NCBI RefSeq assembly: GCF_035594125.1 | Contig: NC_087178.1 | Coordinates: forward strand, 10,630,508 to 10,694,507 | Length of the DNA stretch: 64,000 nucleotides | Direction of reading: 5' to 3' | From: Scylla paramamosain | Taxonomy: Eukaryota > Arthropoda > Malacostraca > Decapoda > Portunidae | Shown: positions 10,489 through 25,005 of the stretch, one piece after another | Numbering within the stretch: position 1 is the first letter of the stretch | Layout: each line of letters begins with the position of its first letter | Position numbers and translations under genes: made by a program | The notes under the pieces: generated by a model | Told to the model about the DNA's origin: nothing | Seen by the model: the letters and a program-made list of their open reading frames with translations, nothing else | Databases searched by the model: none

Positions 10489-13400
10489 AATAAAGAGTGT
10501 TATTTGTGGGTTTTAGCTTTTTGGTACTTAAGGAACTTAAAAACACTTATAATACACATTTCTCGTAATGTCCTTTCGTTTCTTAAACATAAGGTTTTTT
10601 GCATGTATTTAAGCGTTTTTATAGATAACATGATCAAAAACACTCAAAATATATGTTTTTGGTAATTTTATTTTCTTTCTTCATAAAAGGTGTTTTGCAT
10701 GCGTTTTAGCGTTTTCGTATGTAATTAGCTCAAAAATACTTAAAGGCAAGTTCTTGGTAAAAGTTGTTATTATTCCCATGTAATGTGATTCCCCTGCTTT
10801 TTAGTGCTTTATTGCCTAGCACGCTCAAAAAGACTCAAGACACATTTCTGGTAATATCATTTTTTTCTCACATAAAGCTAGTTTTCCATGGAATTTGGGG
10901 TTTTGGTAACTAAGAATGTGAAAAAAAACTCAAAACACAGGCATTTAGTAATGTTGTTCTATTTCTAAATTAAAAGTGTTATTCATGAGTTTCAGCATTT
11001 TGGTATGTAAGAAACTTTTCTAATACACACATTTGGTAAGGTATTTCTGTTTCAAAATTAAAAGTGTTATTGATGAGTTTCAGCTTTTTGGTATGTAAGA
11101 AACTTCTTTATGTACACGAGTTTTTGAGTATTTTACCTTGTGGTTCTTGTCAAACTATAAAACACTCATACACGTTTCTCGTAATGTCCTCTTCTTTACC
11201 AATATAAAGTGCTTTCTATCCATTTTTGCTTTTTTTTTGTAGTTAAGAAGCTCAAAAACACATCAAAATATATTTTTTTGGTAATGTTATTCTATTTCTT
11301 CATATTGGTTGGTTTGCATCCGTTTTAGCGTTTTTCTACGTAAATCACTGAAAAGCCACGTTTTAAATAATATTGTTCAGATTGCTGAAAAACACTCAAA
11401 AGACAGGTTTCTGGTAAAGTCGTGTAATTTCCCCATATAGGTGGATTTGCATGCACTTCAGAGTTTGTACATAACTCCGGAAAAAAGCTAAGATTATTTT
11501 TTATAATGATTTATTTTTTTACGAAATTTCCATGAATTTTGCCAGAATTTTGGCTTCTCGGTACCTATGAAGATGAATAACAATTTTTTTTCTCTATAAA
11601 AAGTTATTTGTGGGTTTTAGCTTTTTGGTACTTAAGGAACTTAAAAACACTCATAATACACGATTTTCGTAATGTCCTATCATTTTCCAAACATAGGGTT
11701 CTTTGCATGTATTTAGGCATTTTATAGGTAACTTGATAAAAAACACTCACAATACATGTTTCTGGTGATGTTATTCTGTTTCTCCATAAAGGGTGTTTTA
11801 CAAACGTTTTAGCGTTTTGGTATGTAAAAAGCTCAAAAACACGTAAAGGCAGGTTCTTGGTAAAAGTTGGTTTTATTCCCATATAATGTGATTGTCCTCC
11901 TTTTTAGTGCTTTAGTGCCTATCACGCTCAAAAACACTCAAAAGACACTTTTTTGGTAATGGCATTTTTTTTCCCACATAAAGCTAGTTTCGCATGCAAT
12001 TTTTGGTTTTGGTAACTAAGAATGTGAAAAGCACTCAAAATACATGCATTTGGTAAGGTTGTTCTGTATTCTTAATTAAGAGTGTTATTTCTGAGTTTCA
12101 GCATTTTGGTATATAAGAAACTTCTCCATATACACCGAGTTTTGCGATTTTTGCCTTGTGGCTGTTGTGAAACTATAAAACACTCATTATACACGTTTCT
12201 CGTAATGTCCTTTTGTATCCCAAAATAGAGTGCTTTCCATCCATTTTTGCGTTTTTTGAAGATAAGAAGCTCAAAAACACTCAAAATATACCTTTTTGGT
12301 AATGTTATTCTATTTCTCCATATTCGTTGGTTTGCATCCGATTTAGCATTTTTCTACGTAAAACACTGAAAAGACACTTTTCAGTAATTTTGTGATGGAT
12401 TCGCACATTTAGTGACTTCCATATTATTTATCGTTTTGGTGCCTAACATGCTGAAAAAAACCACAAAAGACAGGTTTCTGGTAAGGTCGTTTAATTTCCC
12501 CATATAGGTGGCTTTGCATGCACTTTAGGGTTTGGTACATAACAGTCCGAAAAAAAAGCTAAAATTAACTCTTTTTCATAATGTTCTTTTTTCACATAAT
12601 TTCCCTGAATTTTGGCAAAATATTAGGATCTCGGTACCTATGAAGATGAATAAAAAAAAATTCCTATTTTTTTATTTATTTTATTTTTTTTCTCTATAAA
12701 GAGTGTTATTTGTGGGTTTTAGCTTTTTGGTACTTAAAAAACTTAAAAACACTCATAATTCACGTTTCTCGAAATGCCCTTTCGTTTCCTGAACATAAGA
12801 TTCTTTGCATGTTTTTAAGCGTTTTTATAGGTAACATGATCAAAAACACTCAAAATACAAGTTTTTGGTAATGTTATTCTATTTCTAAATAAAGGGTGTT
12901 TTGCATGCGTTTTAGCGTTTTGGTATATAAGGAGCTCAAAAACACTTAGAAAAAACACTTGGTAAAAGTTGATTTTATTCCCATGTAATGTGACTGCCCT
13001 GCTTTTTAGTGTTTTATTGCCTATCATGCTAAAAAAAAAAAAAAAAAAAATTAAAAGACACTTTTCTGGTAATGTAATTTTTTTTCCCACATAAAGCTAC
13101 TTTCACATAAAATTTGGGGTTTTGGTAACTAAGAATGTGAAAAACACTCAAAATACACGCATTTGGTAAGGTTGTTCTGTTTTTTTTTCAATTAATAGTG
13201 TTATTCAGGAGTTTCACCATTTTGGTATCTAAGAAACTTCTTCATATATTGCCTTGTGGTTCTTGTGAAACTATAAAACACTCATTATGCAAGTTTCTCG
13301 TAATGTCCTCTTGTATCTGATTATAGAGTGCTTTCTATCCATTTTCGCGTTTTTTTGTAGATAAGAAGCTCAAAAACACTGAGAATATACCTTTATTGGT

Positions 13401-16092
13401 AATGTTATTCTATTTCTTTATATTCGTTGGTTTGCATCTGTTTTAGCGTTTTTCTACGTAAAACACTGAAAAGACACTTTTTCAATAATTTTGTGATGGA
13501 TTCCCATGTTTTGGTGCCTAACATGCTGAAAAACACTCAAAAGACAAATTTCTCGTAAAGTCGTTTAATTTTCTCTTATACGTGGCTTTGCATGCACTTT
13601 AGGGTTTGGTACATAACAGTCCGAAAAAAAAGCTAAAATTAAATTTTTTTCATAATTTTTTTTTTCACATAATTTTCCTGAATTTTGCTAGAATTTTGGC
13701 ATCTTGGTACCTATGAAGATGAATAAAAAAAAAATAATAATAAATTCCTATCTTTTTATTCATTTATTTATTTTTTTCTATAAACAGTGTTATTTATGGG
13801 TTTTAGCTAAATGGTACTTAAAGAACTTAAAAACACTCGTAATACATGTTTCTCGAAATGCCCTTTAATTTCCCAAACATAAGGTTCTTTGCATGTATTT
13901 AAGAGTTTTTATAGGTAACATGATGAAAACACTCAAAATACATGTTTTTGGTAATGTTATTCTCTTTCTCCATAAAGGGTGCTTTGCATTCGTTTTAGCG
14001 TTTTGGAATGTAAGAAGCTCAAAACCACTTAAAGGCAAGTTGTTAGTAAAAGCTACTTTTATTCCCATGTAATGTGATTGCCCTGCTTTTTAGTGTTTTA
14101 TTGCCTATTATGCTAAAAAAAAAAAAAATAAACAGTTAAAAGACACTTTTCTGGTAATGTCATATTTTTTCCACATAAAGCTACTTTCACATAAAATTTG
14201 GGGTTTTGGAAACTATGAATGTGAAAAACACTCAAAATATACGCATTTGGTAAGGCTGTTCTGTTTCTCAATTTAGAGTGTTATTCAGGAGTTTCACCAT
14301 TTTGGTATCTAAGAAACTTCTCCATATATATGAGTTTTTGCGTTTTTTGCCTTGTGATTCTTGAGAATCTATAAAACACTCATTATACACGTTTCTCTTA
14401 ATGTCCTTTTGTTAACCAATAGAGAAAGAGAAAAAAACACAGAAGACAGATTTCTCGTAAAGTCGTTTAATTTCTCCATATAGTAGGCTTTGCATGCACT
14501 TCATGGTTTAGTACATATCAGTCCGAAAAAAAAAGCTAAAATTAACTTTTTCGATAATGTTCTTTTTGCACATAATTTCCCTGAATTTTGCCAGAATTTG
14601 GCATCTCAGTACCTATGAAGAAGAATAACAAAAAAAAAAGAATCCTATTTTTTTATTATTTCGTTATTTTTTTCTATAAAGAGGTTTTAGCTTTTTGGTA
14701 CTTATGGAACTTAAAAACACACATAATACACGTTTTTCATAATGTCCTTTCCTTTCCAAGACATAGGGATCTTTGCATGTATTTAAGCGTTTTTAGAGGT
14801 AACATGATCAAAAACACTCAAAATAAATGTTTTTGGTAATGTTAATCTGTTTCTCCATAAAGGGTGTTTTGCATGTGTTTTAGCGTTTTGGTATATAAGG
14901 AGTTAAAAATCACTTAAAAGTTAGTTTTATTCCCATGTAATGTGATTGCCCTCCTTTTTAGTGGTTTATTGCCTAACTCTCAAAAACCCTCAAAAGATAC
15001 TTTTCTGGTAATGTCATTTTTTTCCCACATAAAGCTAGTTTCGCATGCAATTTGGGGTTCTAGTAACTAAGAATGTGAAAAACACTCAAAATACACGCAA
15101 TTAGTAATGTTATTCTTTTTCTTAATTGAGTGTTATTCAGGAGTTTCAGCATTTTGGTATCTAAGAAACTTCTCCATATATACTAGTTTTTGCGTTTTTT
15201 GCTTCGTGGTTCTTGTGAAACTATAAAATACTCATTATCCACGTTTCTCGTAATGTTTTTTTATTTCCCAATATAGAGTGCTTTGCATCCATTTTCATGT
15301 TTTTTTTTTTTGTTGGTCACAAGATGAAAAATACTTAAAATATACCTTTTTGGTAATGTTATTCTATTTCTTCATATTGGTCTGTTTCCATCCGTTTTAG
15401 CGTTTTTTACGTAAAACACTGAAAAGACACGTTTTTTAGTAATTTTGTTTTGGATTCCCATATAGAGTGACTGCCATATCATTTATCGTTTTGGTACCTA
15501 ATATGCTGAAAAACATTCCAAAGACAGTTTGTAAAGTCGTTTAATTTCCCCATATAGATGGCTTTGCATGCACTTTAGGGTTTGGTACAAAACAGTCCTA
15601 AAAAAAAAGCTAAAATTAACTTTTTCGATAATGTTCTTTTATCCACATAATTTCCCTGAATTTTAACAGAATTTTTGAATCTCGGTACCTCTGAAGATGA
15701 ATAACAAAAAAATAAATGATTATTTTCTTTTATTTTCTTTATTTTATTTTATTTATTTATTTATTTTTTTGTTTCTTCATAAAGAGTGTTATTTGTGGGT
15801 TTTAGCTTTTTGGTATTTAAGTAACTTAAAAACACTTATAATACACGTTTCTCGTAATGTCCTTTCGTTTTTCAAACATAGGATTCTTTGCATGTATTTA
15901 AGCGTTTTTATAGGTAACATGATCAAAAACACTCAAAATACATGTTTTTTGTAATGTTTTTGTTTTTCTCCATAAAGGATTTTTTGGTTTTAGCTTTTTG
16001 GTATGTAAGGAGATCAAAAATATTTAACGGCAAGTTCTTGGTAGAATTTGGTTTTATTCCCATGTAATGTGATTGCCCTGGCTTTTACTGCT
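10489..16092 (-). repeat. Reverse satellite block, right flank of the LINE
   Basis: About five HOR units in reverse sense (m1 near 10905, 12012, 13118, 14205 and 15065). It continues the block interrupted by the LINE and matches about 24997-29314 directly. Compared with that copy it has one extra HOR (about 13.1-14.2 kb) and a deletion of a few hundred bases near 14420, where m10 runs straight into m8. It includes a unit with a shortened m8 near 11370 and a duplicated m11/m1 segment near 11010-11100. No gene is seen. Confidence 0.85.
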
Positions 16093-16345
16093 AATAACAT
16101 TACCAAAAACATGTATTTTGAGTGTTTTTTTATCATATTTCCAATAAAAACGCTTAAATGACATTACCAGAAAAATGTCTTTTAAGTATTTTTAAGCGTT
16201 ATATGCAACAAAGCACTAAAAAGCAGAAAAATCACATGACTTGGGTATAAAACCAACTTTTACGAAGAACTTGCCTTTAAGTGTTTTTTTTTTAACTCCT
16301 TACATACCAAAACGCTAAAACGCATGTAAAACACCCTTAATGGAG
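16093..16345 (+). repeat. Fold-back inverted copy, left arm
   Basis: Forward-sense satellite within a reverse block. It is a close reverse complement of 16813-17057. Both arms contain the same illegitimate joint, in which m4 is cut after AAAAACGCTTAAATGACATT and fused to the end of m1. Both also share the ATATGCAACAAAGCAC and GGGTATAAAACC variants. The sharing of a private joint shows that one arm was copied from the other. Confidence 0.88.
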
Positions 16346-16812
16346 AGCAAGGCAACCTATATGGAAAAATTAATCGACTTTACCAGAAAAACATTGAAAA
16401 AGGTTGAAAACATTGAACATTGAAAAAGAAAAACATTGAAAACACAGGTTTCTGGTGAAGTTGAATAATTTTTCCATATATGTGGCTTTGCATGCACTTC
16501 AGGGTTTGGTACATAACGCCGGAAAAAAGCTGAAATTATTATTTTTTTAAATTTCCATGAATTTTTCCAGAATTTTGGTATCTCGGTACCTATGAATATG
16601 AATAACAATTTTTTTTTTCTCTCTATGAAGTGTTATTTGTGTGTTTTAGCTTTTTGGTGCTTAAGGAACTTAAAAACACTCATAATACACGATTTTCTTA
16701 ATGATTTTTTCTTATACAAACATGGGGTTCTTTACATGTATTTAAGCATTTTTATAAGTAACTTGATCAAAAACACTCAAAATACATATTTTTGGTAATG
16801 TTATTCTGTTTC
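16346..16812 (-). repeat. Spacer between fold-back arms
   Basis: It begins with a short forward remnant of m7, followed by several ACATTGAAAA-like units at about 16391-16442. Normal reverse-sense m7, m6, m5 and m4 then follow. The short ACATTGAAAA repeats are not part of the normal monomer and sit at the orientation switch. Confidence 0.75.
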
Positions 16813-17057
16813 TCCATAAAGGGTGTTTTACAACCATTTTAGCGTTTTGGTATGTAAGGAGTTAAAAAACATAAAGGCAAGTTCTTCGTAAAAGTTGGTT
16901 TTATACCCAAGTTATGTGATTTTTCTGCTTTTTAGTGCTTTGTTGCATATGACGCTCAAAAACACTTAAAAGACATTTTTCTGGTAATGTCATTTAAGCG
17001 TTTTTATTGGAAATATGATAAAAAACACTCAAAATACATGTTTTTGGTAATGTTATT
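16813..17057 (-). repeat. Fold-back inverted copy, right arm
   Basis: Reverse-sense m3-m2-m1/m4 joint matching 16093-16345 in inverse orientation. The arms are about 250 bases with a spacer of about 470 bases. Confidence 0.88.
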
Positions 17058-20000
17058 CTGTTTCACCATAAAGTGTATTTTGCATACGTTTTAGTGTTTT
17101 GGTATATAAGGAGCTCAAAAACACTTAAAGGCAAGTTCTTATTAAAAATTTGTTTTATTCCAATGTAATGTGATTGCCTTGCTTTTCAGTGCTTCTTTGC
17201 CTAACACGCTCAAAAACACTCAAAGGCATTTTTCTGGTAATGTCATTTTTTTCCCACATAAATCTGGTTTCGCATGCAATTTGGGGTTTTGAAAACTAAG
17301 AATGTAAAAAAGCACTCAAAATACGCACATTTAATAAGATTGTTCTGTTTCTCAATTAAGAGTGTTGTTCATGAGTTTCAGCATTTTGGTATCTACGAAA
17401 CTTCTTCATATACACTAGCTTTTGCATTTTTTGCCTTATGGTTCTTTTGAACTATAAAACATTCATTATACACTTTTCATGCAATGTCCTTTTCTTTCCC
17501 ATTATAGAGTGCTTTGCATCAATTTTCGTGTTTTTTATAGGTAAAAATCTCAAAAACACTCAAAATATACCTTTTTGGTAATGTTTTTCTATTTCTTTAT
17601 ATTGGTTTGTTTGCATCCGTGTTAGCGTTTTTCTACGTAAAACACTGAGAAGACACGTTTTCAGTAATTTTGTTTTGAACTCCCATATAGAGTGAGTTCC
17701 TTATTATTTATTGTTTTGGTGCCTAACATGCTGAACAACAATCAAAAGAGAGATTTCTGATAAGGTGGTTTAATATCCTTATATAGGAGGCTTTGCATGC
17801 ACTTTAGGGTTTGGTATATAAAAAAGCTAAAATTAACTTTTTTGGTAATATTCTTTTATCATATAATTGCCCTGAATTTTCCAAGAATTTTGGCATTTTG
17901 GTACCTATGAAGATAAATATAAAAAAATTAAAATAATCCTATTTTTTTATTTTTTATTTATTTATTTATTTTTTCTCAATAAAGAGTGTTATTTGTGGGA
18001 TTTACCTTTTTGGTACTTAAGGTTATTAAAAACACTCATAATACACGTTTCTCGTAATGTCCTTTCGTTTCCCAAACATAAGGTTCTTTGCATGTATTTA
18101 AGCGTTTTTATAGATAACGTGATCAAAAACACTCAAAATACAAGGTTTTGGTAATGTTATTCTGTTTCTCCTTAAAGTGTGTTTTGCAAGCGTTTTAGCA
18201 GTTTTGTATAAAAGGAGCTCAAAAACACTTAAAGGCAAGTTCTAGGTAAAAAAATGGTTTTATTCCAATATAATGTGATTGTCTTGCTTTTGAGTGCTTT
18301 ATTACCTATCACGTTGAAAAACATTCAAAAGATACTTTTCTGGTAAAGTCATTTTTTTCCCCACAAAGCTATTTTCGCATGTAATTTGGGGTTTTTGGTA
18401 ACTAAGAGTGTGAAAAGCACTCAAAATACAGGCATTTATTAAGGTTGTTCTGTTTCTCAATTAAGAGTGTTATGAGTTTCAGCATTTTGGTGTCTAGGAA
18501 ATCTCTCCATATACACGAGTTTTTCGTTGTTTGCTTTGTGGTTCTTTTGAACTATAAAACTCTCATTATACACTTTTCTTGCAATGTCCTTTTGTTTCCC
18601 AATATAGAGTACTTTGCATCAGATTTCGCGTTTTTTGTAGGTGAAAAGCTCAAAAACACTCAAAATATACATTTTTGGTAACGTTTTTCTATTTCTTGAT
18701 ATTGCTTAGTTTCCATCCGTTTTAACGTTTTTCTACGTAAAACACTGAGAAGACACGTTTTTAGTAACTTTATATTGGATTCCCATATAGAGTGAGATTT
18801 TTATTATTTATCGTTTTGGTGCCTAACATGCTAAAAAACACACAAAACAAAGTTTTCTGGTAAGGTCGTTTAATTTCCTCATATTGGAGGCTTTGCATGC
18901 ACTTTAGGGTTTGGTACATAACAGTCCGAAATAAAAAGCTGAAATTAACTTTTTTGATAATATTCTTTTATCATATAATTGCCCTGAATTTTTCCAGAAT
19001 TTTGGCATCTCGGTACCTATGAAGATGAATAACAAAAAAAAAAAAAATCCTATTTATTTCATTTTTTTTATTTTTTTTTATTTTCTAAATAAAGAGTGTT
19101 ATTTCTGAGCTTTAGCTTTTTGCTACTTATGAAACTTATAAAAACACTCATAATACAAGTTTCTCGTAATGTCCTTTTGTTTCCCAAACATAATATTCTT
19201 TGCATGTACTTAAGCGTTTTTATAGATAACATGATCAAAAGCACTCCAAATACATGTTTTTTGTAATGTTATTTTGTTTCTCCATAAAGTTTGTTTTTCA
19301 TGCGTTTTAGCGGTTTGGTATATAAGGGGTTAAAAAACACTTAAAGGCAAATTCTTCGTACAAATTGGTTTTATTCTCATGTAATGTGATCGTTCTGCTT
19401 TTTAGTGCTTTGTTGCATATCACGCTCAAAAACACTCAAAAGACACTTTTCTCTTAATGTCATTTTTTTTTTCCAAATGAAGCTAGTTTCGCATGTAATT
19501 TGGCATTTTTGTAACTAAGAATGTGAAAAACACTTAAAATACACAATTTGGTAAGGTAGTTCTGTTTATCGATTAAAAGTGTTATTCATGCATTTCATCA
19601 TTTTGGTATGTAAAAATTTCTCTATATACACGAGTTTTTACGTTTATTGCCTTGTGGTTCTTTGAAAACTGTAAAACACTCATTATACACGTTTCTCGTA
19701 ATGTCCTTTTGTTTCCTAATATAGAGTGCTTTACATCCATTCTTGCATTTTTTGTAGGTAACAAGTTCAAAAACACTCAAAAAATATCTTTTTGGTAATG
19801 TTATTCTATTTCTTCATATAGGATGGTTTGTATCCGCTTTAGCGTTTTTCTACGTAAAACACTGAAAAGACACGTTTTCAGTAATTTTGTTTTGGATTCA
19901 CATATTGACTGATTTTTTTTTTTTCTAAAGAGTGTTATTTGTGGGTTTTAGCTTTTTTGGTACTGAAGGAACTTAAAAATTATTCATAATACACGTTTCT

Positions 20001-20280
20001 CGTAATGTTCTTTCGTTTCCCAAACATAAGGTTCTTTGCATGTATTTATGCGTTTTTTTAGATAACATGATCAAAAACACTCAAAATACATGTATTTGGT
20101 AATGTTATTCTGTTTCTCCATAAAATGTATTTTGCATGCGTTGTAGCGTTTTGGTATGTAAGGAGCTCAAAAACATTTAAAGGCCAGTTCTTGGTAAAAT
20201 TTGGTTTTATTCCCATGTAATGTGATTGCCCTGGCTTTTAGTGCTTTATTGCGTAACACGCTCAAAAACACTGAAAAGAC
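17058..20280 (-). repeat. Reverse satellite block
   Basis: About three HORs (m1 near 17290, 18395 and 19505). From the left edge to about 19080 it matches 48.7-50.8 kb (shared GCTGAACAACA, AGAGAGATTTCTGATAAGG and GCGTTGTTTG-like variants). From about 19080 to 20280 it matches 58.8-60.26 kb. Near 19915 m8 is fused to m5, so m6 and m7 are missing; the 59.6-59.9 kb counterpart keeps them. No gene is seen. Confidence 0.83.
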
Positions 20281-20588
20281 ATGCAAAGCCTCCCGTATGA
20301 GGAAATTAAAGACGTTACCAGAAATCTGTCTTTTGAGTGTTTTTCAGCATGTTAGGCACCAAAACGATAAATAATAAGGAACTCACTCTATGTGGGAATC
20401 CAAAAGAAAATTACTGAAAACGTGTCTTCTCAGTGTTTTACGTAGAAAACATTGCGAGAAAAATGTATAATGAATGTGTTATAATTAAAAAAATCCACAA
20501 GGCAAAGAACGCAAAAACTCGTGTAAATGCTGAAACTCATGAATAACACTCTTAATTGAGAAATAGAGCAACCTTACTAAATGCGTGT
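20281..20588 (+). repeat. Inverted satellite cassette, 308 bp (pair A, right)
   Basis: Forward-sense cassette in a reverse block, with junctions GACATGCAAAG and ATGCGTG/TCAAAAACAC. It has the same length and the same two internal deletions as 5778-6085, in inverse orientation. Confidence 0.85.
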
Positions 20589-23500
20589 CAAAAACACTAA
20601 AGGCAAGTTCTTCGTAAAAGATGGTTTTATTCCCATGTAATGTCATTGCCCTGCTTTTTAGTGCTTTATTGCCTATTATGCTCAAAAACACTCAAAGACA
20701 CTTTTCTGGTAATGTCATTTTTTTCCCTCATAAAGCTAGTTTCGCATGAAATTTGGGGTTTTGCTAACTAAGAATGTAAAAAAAAACACTCAAAATACAC
20801 GCATTTACTAAGGTTGTTCTGTTTCTTGATTAAGAGTGTTATTCATGAGTTTCAGTATTTTGGTATCTTAGAAACTTCTCCATACAGTCGAGTTTTTGCG
20901 TTTTTTGACTTGTGATTCTGGTGAACTATAAAACACTCATTATACACGTTTCTCATTATGTCCTTTTTTTTCCTTATATAGAGCGCTTTGCATCCATTTT
21001 CGAGTTTCTTTTTATGTAACAAGCTCAAAAACACAAAAAAAAAAGTTTGGTAATGTTATTCTATTCCTTCATCTTGGTTGGTTTGCCTCCGTTTTTGCGT
21101 TTTTCTACGTAAATCTTTTAAAAGACACGTTTCCAGTAATTTTGTTTTGGATAGCCATATAGAGTGACTTTCATATTATTTATCGTTTTGATGCCTAACA
21201 TGCTTTTTGATGCCTTTTGCTTCCCAATATAGAGTGCTTTCCATCCATTTTCGCGTTTTTTGTAGGTAACAATTTCAAAAACACTCAAAATATACCTTTT
21301 TGGTAATGTTATTCTATTTCTTCATTTTGGTTAGTTTGCATCCGTTTTAGCGTTTTGTACGTAAAACACAGAAAAGACACGTTTTCAGTAATTTTGTTTT
21401 GGATTCCCATATAGATTGACTTCCTTGGGTTTTATCATGTTGGTTCCTAACATGCTGAAAAACACTCATAAGACAGTTTTCTGGCAAACGTTTAATTTCC
21501 CCCTATAGGTGGCTTTGCATGCACTTTAGGGGTTTGGTACATAACAGTCCGAAAAAAAAGCTAAATTTAACTTTTTTGATAATGTTCTTATTTCATATAA
21601 TTTCCTGAACTTTGCCCGAATTTTGGCACCTCGTTACCTGTGAAGATGAATAAGAATGAAAAGAAAATCGTATTTTTTTTTTATTTACTTTTTTTTTTGT
21701 CAATAAAGAGTGTAATTTATGGCTTTTAGCTTTTTCGTACTTAATGAACTTAAAAACAGTCATAATACACGTTTCTCGTAATGTCTTTTCATTTCCCAAA
21801 AAATACGTTTTTTGCATATATTTAAGCGTTTTTATTGGTAACATGATCAAAAACACTCAAAATACATGTTTTTGGTAATGTTATTCTGTTTCACCATCAA
21901 GTGTATTTTGTATGCATTTTAGTGTTTTGGTATAAAAGGAGCTCAAATACACTTAAAGGCAAGTTCTTGTTAAAAATTGGTTTTATTCCAATGTAATGTG
22001 ATTGCCCTGCTTTTTTAGTGCTTTATTGCCTAACACGCTCAAAAACACTCAAAACACATTTTTCTGGTAATGTCATTTTTTTCCCACAAAAAGCTGGATT
22101 CGCATGCAATTTGGGGTTTTGGTAACTAAGGATGTGAAAAGCACTCAAAATACACGCATTAAATAATATTGTTCTGTTTCTCAATTAAGAGTGTTGTTCC
22201 AGAGTTACAGCATTTTGGAATGTAAGAAACTTCTCAATATACACGAGTTTTTGCGTTTTTTGCCTTGTAGTTCTTGTGAAACTATAAAACACTCATTATA
22301 CACGTTTCTCGTAATTTTCGCGTTTTTTGTAGGTAACAATTTCAAAAACACTTAAAATATACCTTTTCGGTAATGTTATTTTATTTCTTCATATTGGTTG
22401 GTTTACATCCGTTTTAGCGTTTTTCTACGTAAAACACCGAAAAGACACGTTTTTAGTAATTTTGTTTTGGATTCCCATATAGATTGACTTCCATGTTATT
22501 TATCGTGTTGGTTCTTAACATGCTGAAAAACACTCATATGACCGTTTTCTGGCAAAGACATTTAATTTCCACATATAGGTGGCTTTGCATGCACTTTAGG
22601 GGTTTGGTACATAACAGTTCGAAAAAAAAAAAAAAGCTAAATTTAACTTTTTTGATAATGTTCTTATTTCACATAATTTCCTAAAATTTGCCCGAATTTT
22701 GGCATTTCGTTACCTGTGAAGATGAATAAGAAAGAAAAAAATATTGTGTTTATTTAATTTTTTATTTATTTATTGTTTCTCAATAAAGAGTGTTATTTGT
22801 TGCTTTTAGCTTTTTGGTAATTAATGAACTTAAAAACACTTATAATAGTCGTTTCTCGTAATCTCCTTTTGTTTCCCAAAAATAGTGTTCTTTGCATTTA
22901 TTTAAGCGTTTTTATTGGTAACATGATCAAAAACACTCAAAATACATGTTTTTGGTAATGTTATTCTGTTTCACCATAAAGAGTGTTTTGCATGCGTTTT
23001 AGTGTTTTGGTATATAAGGAGCTCAAAAACACATAAATGCAAGTTCTTGGTAAAAATTCGTTTTCATCCAACGTAATGTGATTGCCCTCCTTTTTAGTGC
23101 TTTATTTTCTATCACGCTCAAAAACACTGAAAAAACACTTTTCTGGTAAAGTCTTTTTTTTTCCACAAATCTATTTTCGCATGCAATATTGGGTTTTGAT
23201 AAGAATGTGAAAAGCAATCAAAATACACGCATTTATTAGGGCTGTTCTGTTTCTCAATTAGGAGTGTTATACCTGAGTTTTAGCATTTTTGTATCTAGGA
23301 AACCTCTCCAAATACACGAGATTTTGCGTTTTTTGCCTCGCAGTTCTTATGAACTATAAAACACTCATTATACACTTTTCTTGCAATGTCCTTTTCTTTC
23401 CCAATATAGAGTGCTTTGCATCAATTTTCGCGTTTTTTGTAGGTAACATGCTCAAAAAACACTCAAAATATACCTTTTTATTAACGTTTTTCTATTTCTT

Positions 23501-24989
23501 GATATTGGTTGCTTTGGATTCGTTTTAGAGTTTTTCTACGTAAAATACTGAGAAGACACGTTTTCAGTAGCTTTTTTTTGGATTCCCATATAGAGTGAGT
23601 TCTTTATTATTTATCGTTTTGGTGCCTAAAATGCTAAAAAGCACTCAAAACACATATTTCTGGTAAGGTCGTTTAATTTCCTCATATAGGAGTCATTGCA
23701 TGCACTTTAAGGTTTGGTACATAATAGTCCAATAAAAAAAACCGGAAATTAACTTTTTTGATAATACTCTTTTATCATATGATTGCCCCGAATTTTCCCA
23801 GAATTTTGGCATCTCGGTACCTATGAATAAGAATAAGAAAAAAAATATCCTATTTTTTTATATTTTTATTTTTTTATTTTCTAAATAAAGACTGTTATTG
23901 GTGGGTTTTAGCTGTTTGGTACTTAAGGAACTTAAAAAAACACTCATAATACACGTTTCTCGTAATATCGTTTTGTTTCCCAAACATAATGTTCTTTGCA
24001 TGTAATTAAGCGTTTTTATAGATAACAATATCAAAAACACTCAAAATACATGTTTTTTGGTAATGTTGTTCTGTTTCTCCATAAAGTTTGTTTTTGTATG
24101 GGTTTTAGTGGTTTGGCATATAAGGACATCAAAAACACTTAAAGGCAAGTTTTTGGTATAAATTGGTGTTATTCCAATGTAATATGATTGCCCTGCTTTT
24201 TAGTGCTTTATTGCCTGTCACGCTCAAAAACACTTAAAAGACACTTTTCCGGTAATGTCATTTTTTTCTCACATAAAGGTGGTTTTGCATGCAATTTGGG
24301 GTTTTTGGTAACTAAGAATGTGAAAAGCACTCAAAATACACGCATTTAGTAAGGTTGTTCTGTTTCTCAATTAAGAGTGTTATTCATGAGTTTCAGCATT
24401 TTGGTATCTAGAAACCTTCTCCTTATACACGAGTTTTTGTGTTTTTAGCCTTTTGGTTCTTTTGAACTAGAAAAAACCCATTATACACTTTTCTTGCAAA
24501 GTCCTTTTGTTTTTTAATGTAGAGTGCTTTGCATCATTTTTCGCGTTTTTTGTAGGTAACATGCTCAAAAACACTCAAAATATACCTTTTTGGTAATGTT
24601 TTTCTATTTCTTGATATTGGTAGGTTTGCATCCGTTTTAGCGTTCTTCTACGTAAAAGAAAGAAAAAACACTTTTCCAGTATTTTTGTTTTGGATTCTCA
24701 TTTAGAGTGAGATCCTTATTATTTATCGTTTTGGTGCCTAACATGCTGAAAAACACTCAAAAAACAGATTTCTGGTAAGCTCGTTTAATTTCCTCATATA
24801 GGAGTCTTCGGATGCACTTTAGGGTTTGGTACATAACAGTGCGAAAAAAAAGCTAAAATTTACTTTTTTGATAATTTTTGTTTTAACATATAATAGTCCT
24901 GATTTTTCCTAGAATTTTGGCATCTCGGTACCTATGAAGATGAATAACAAAAAAAAGAAAAAAAATCCTATTTTTTTATTTTACTTTTT

Positions 24990-25005
24990 TTTTCTAAATA
25001 AAGAG
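24990..25005. other. Paralogous empty site of the LINE insertion
   Basis: TTCTAAATAAAGAG here corresponds to TCTAA (7766-7770) and AATAAAGAG (10489 onward) flanking the LINE. At most one base is duplicated at the insertion, so no ordinary target-site duplication is visible. Confidence 0.8.
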
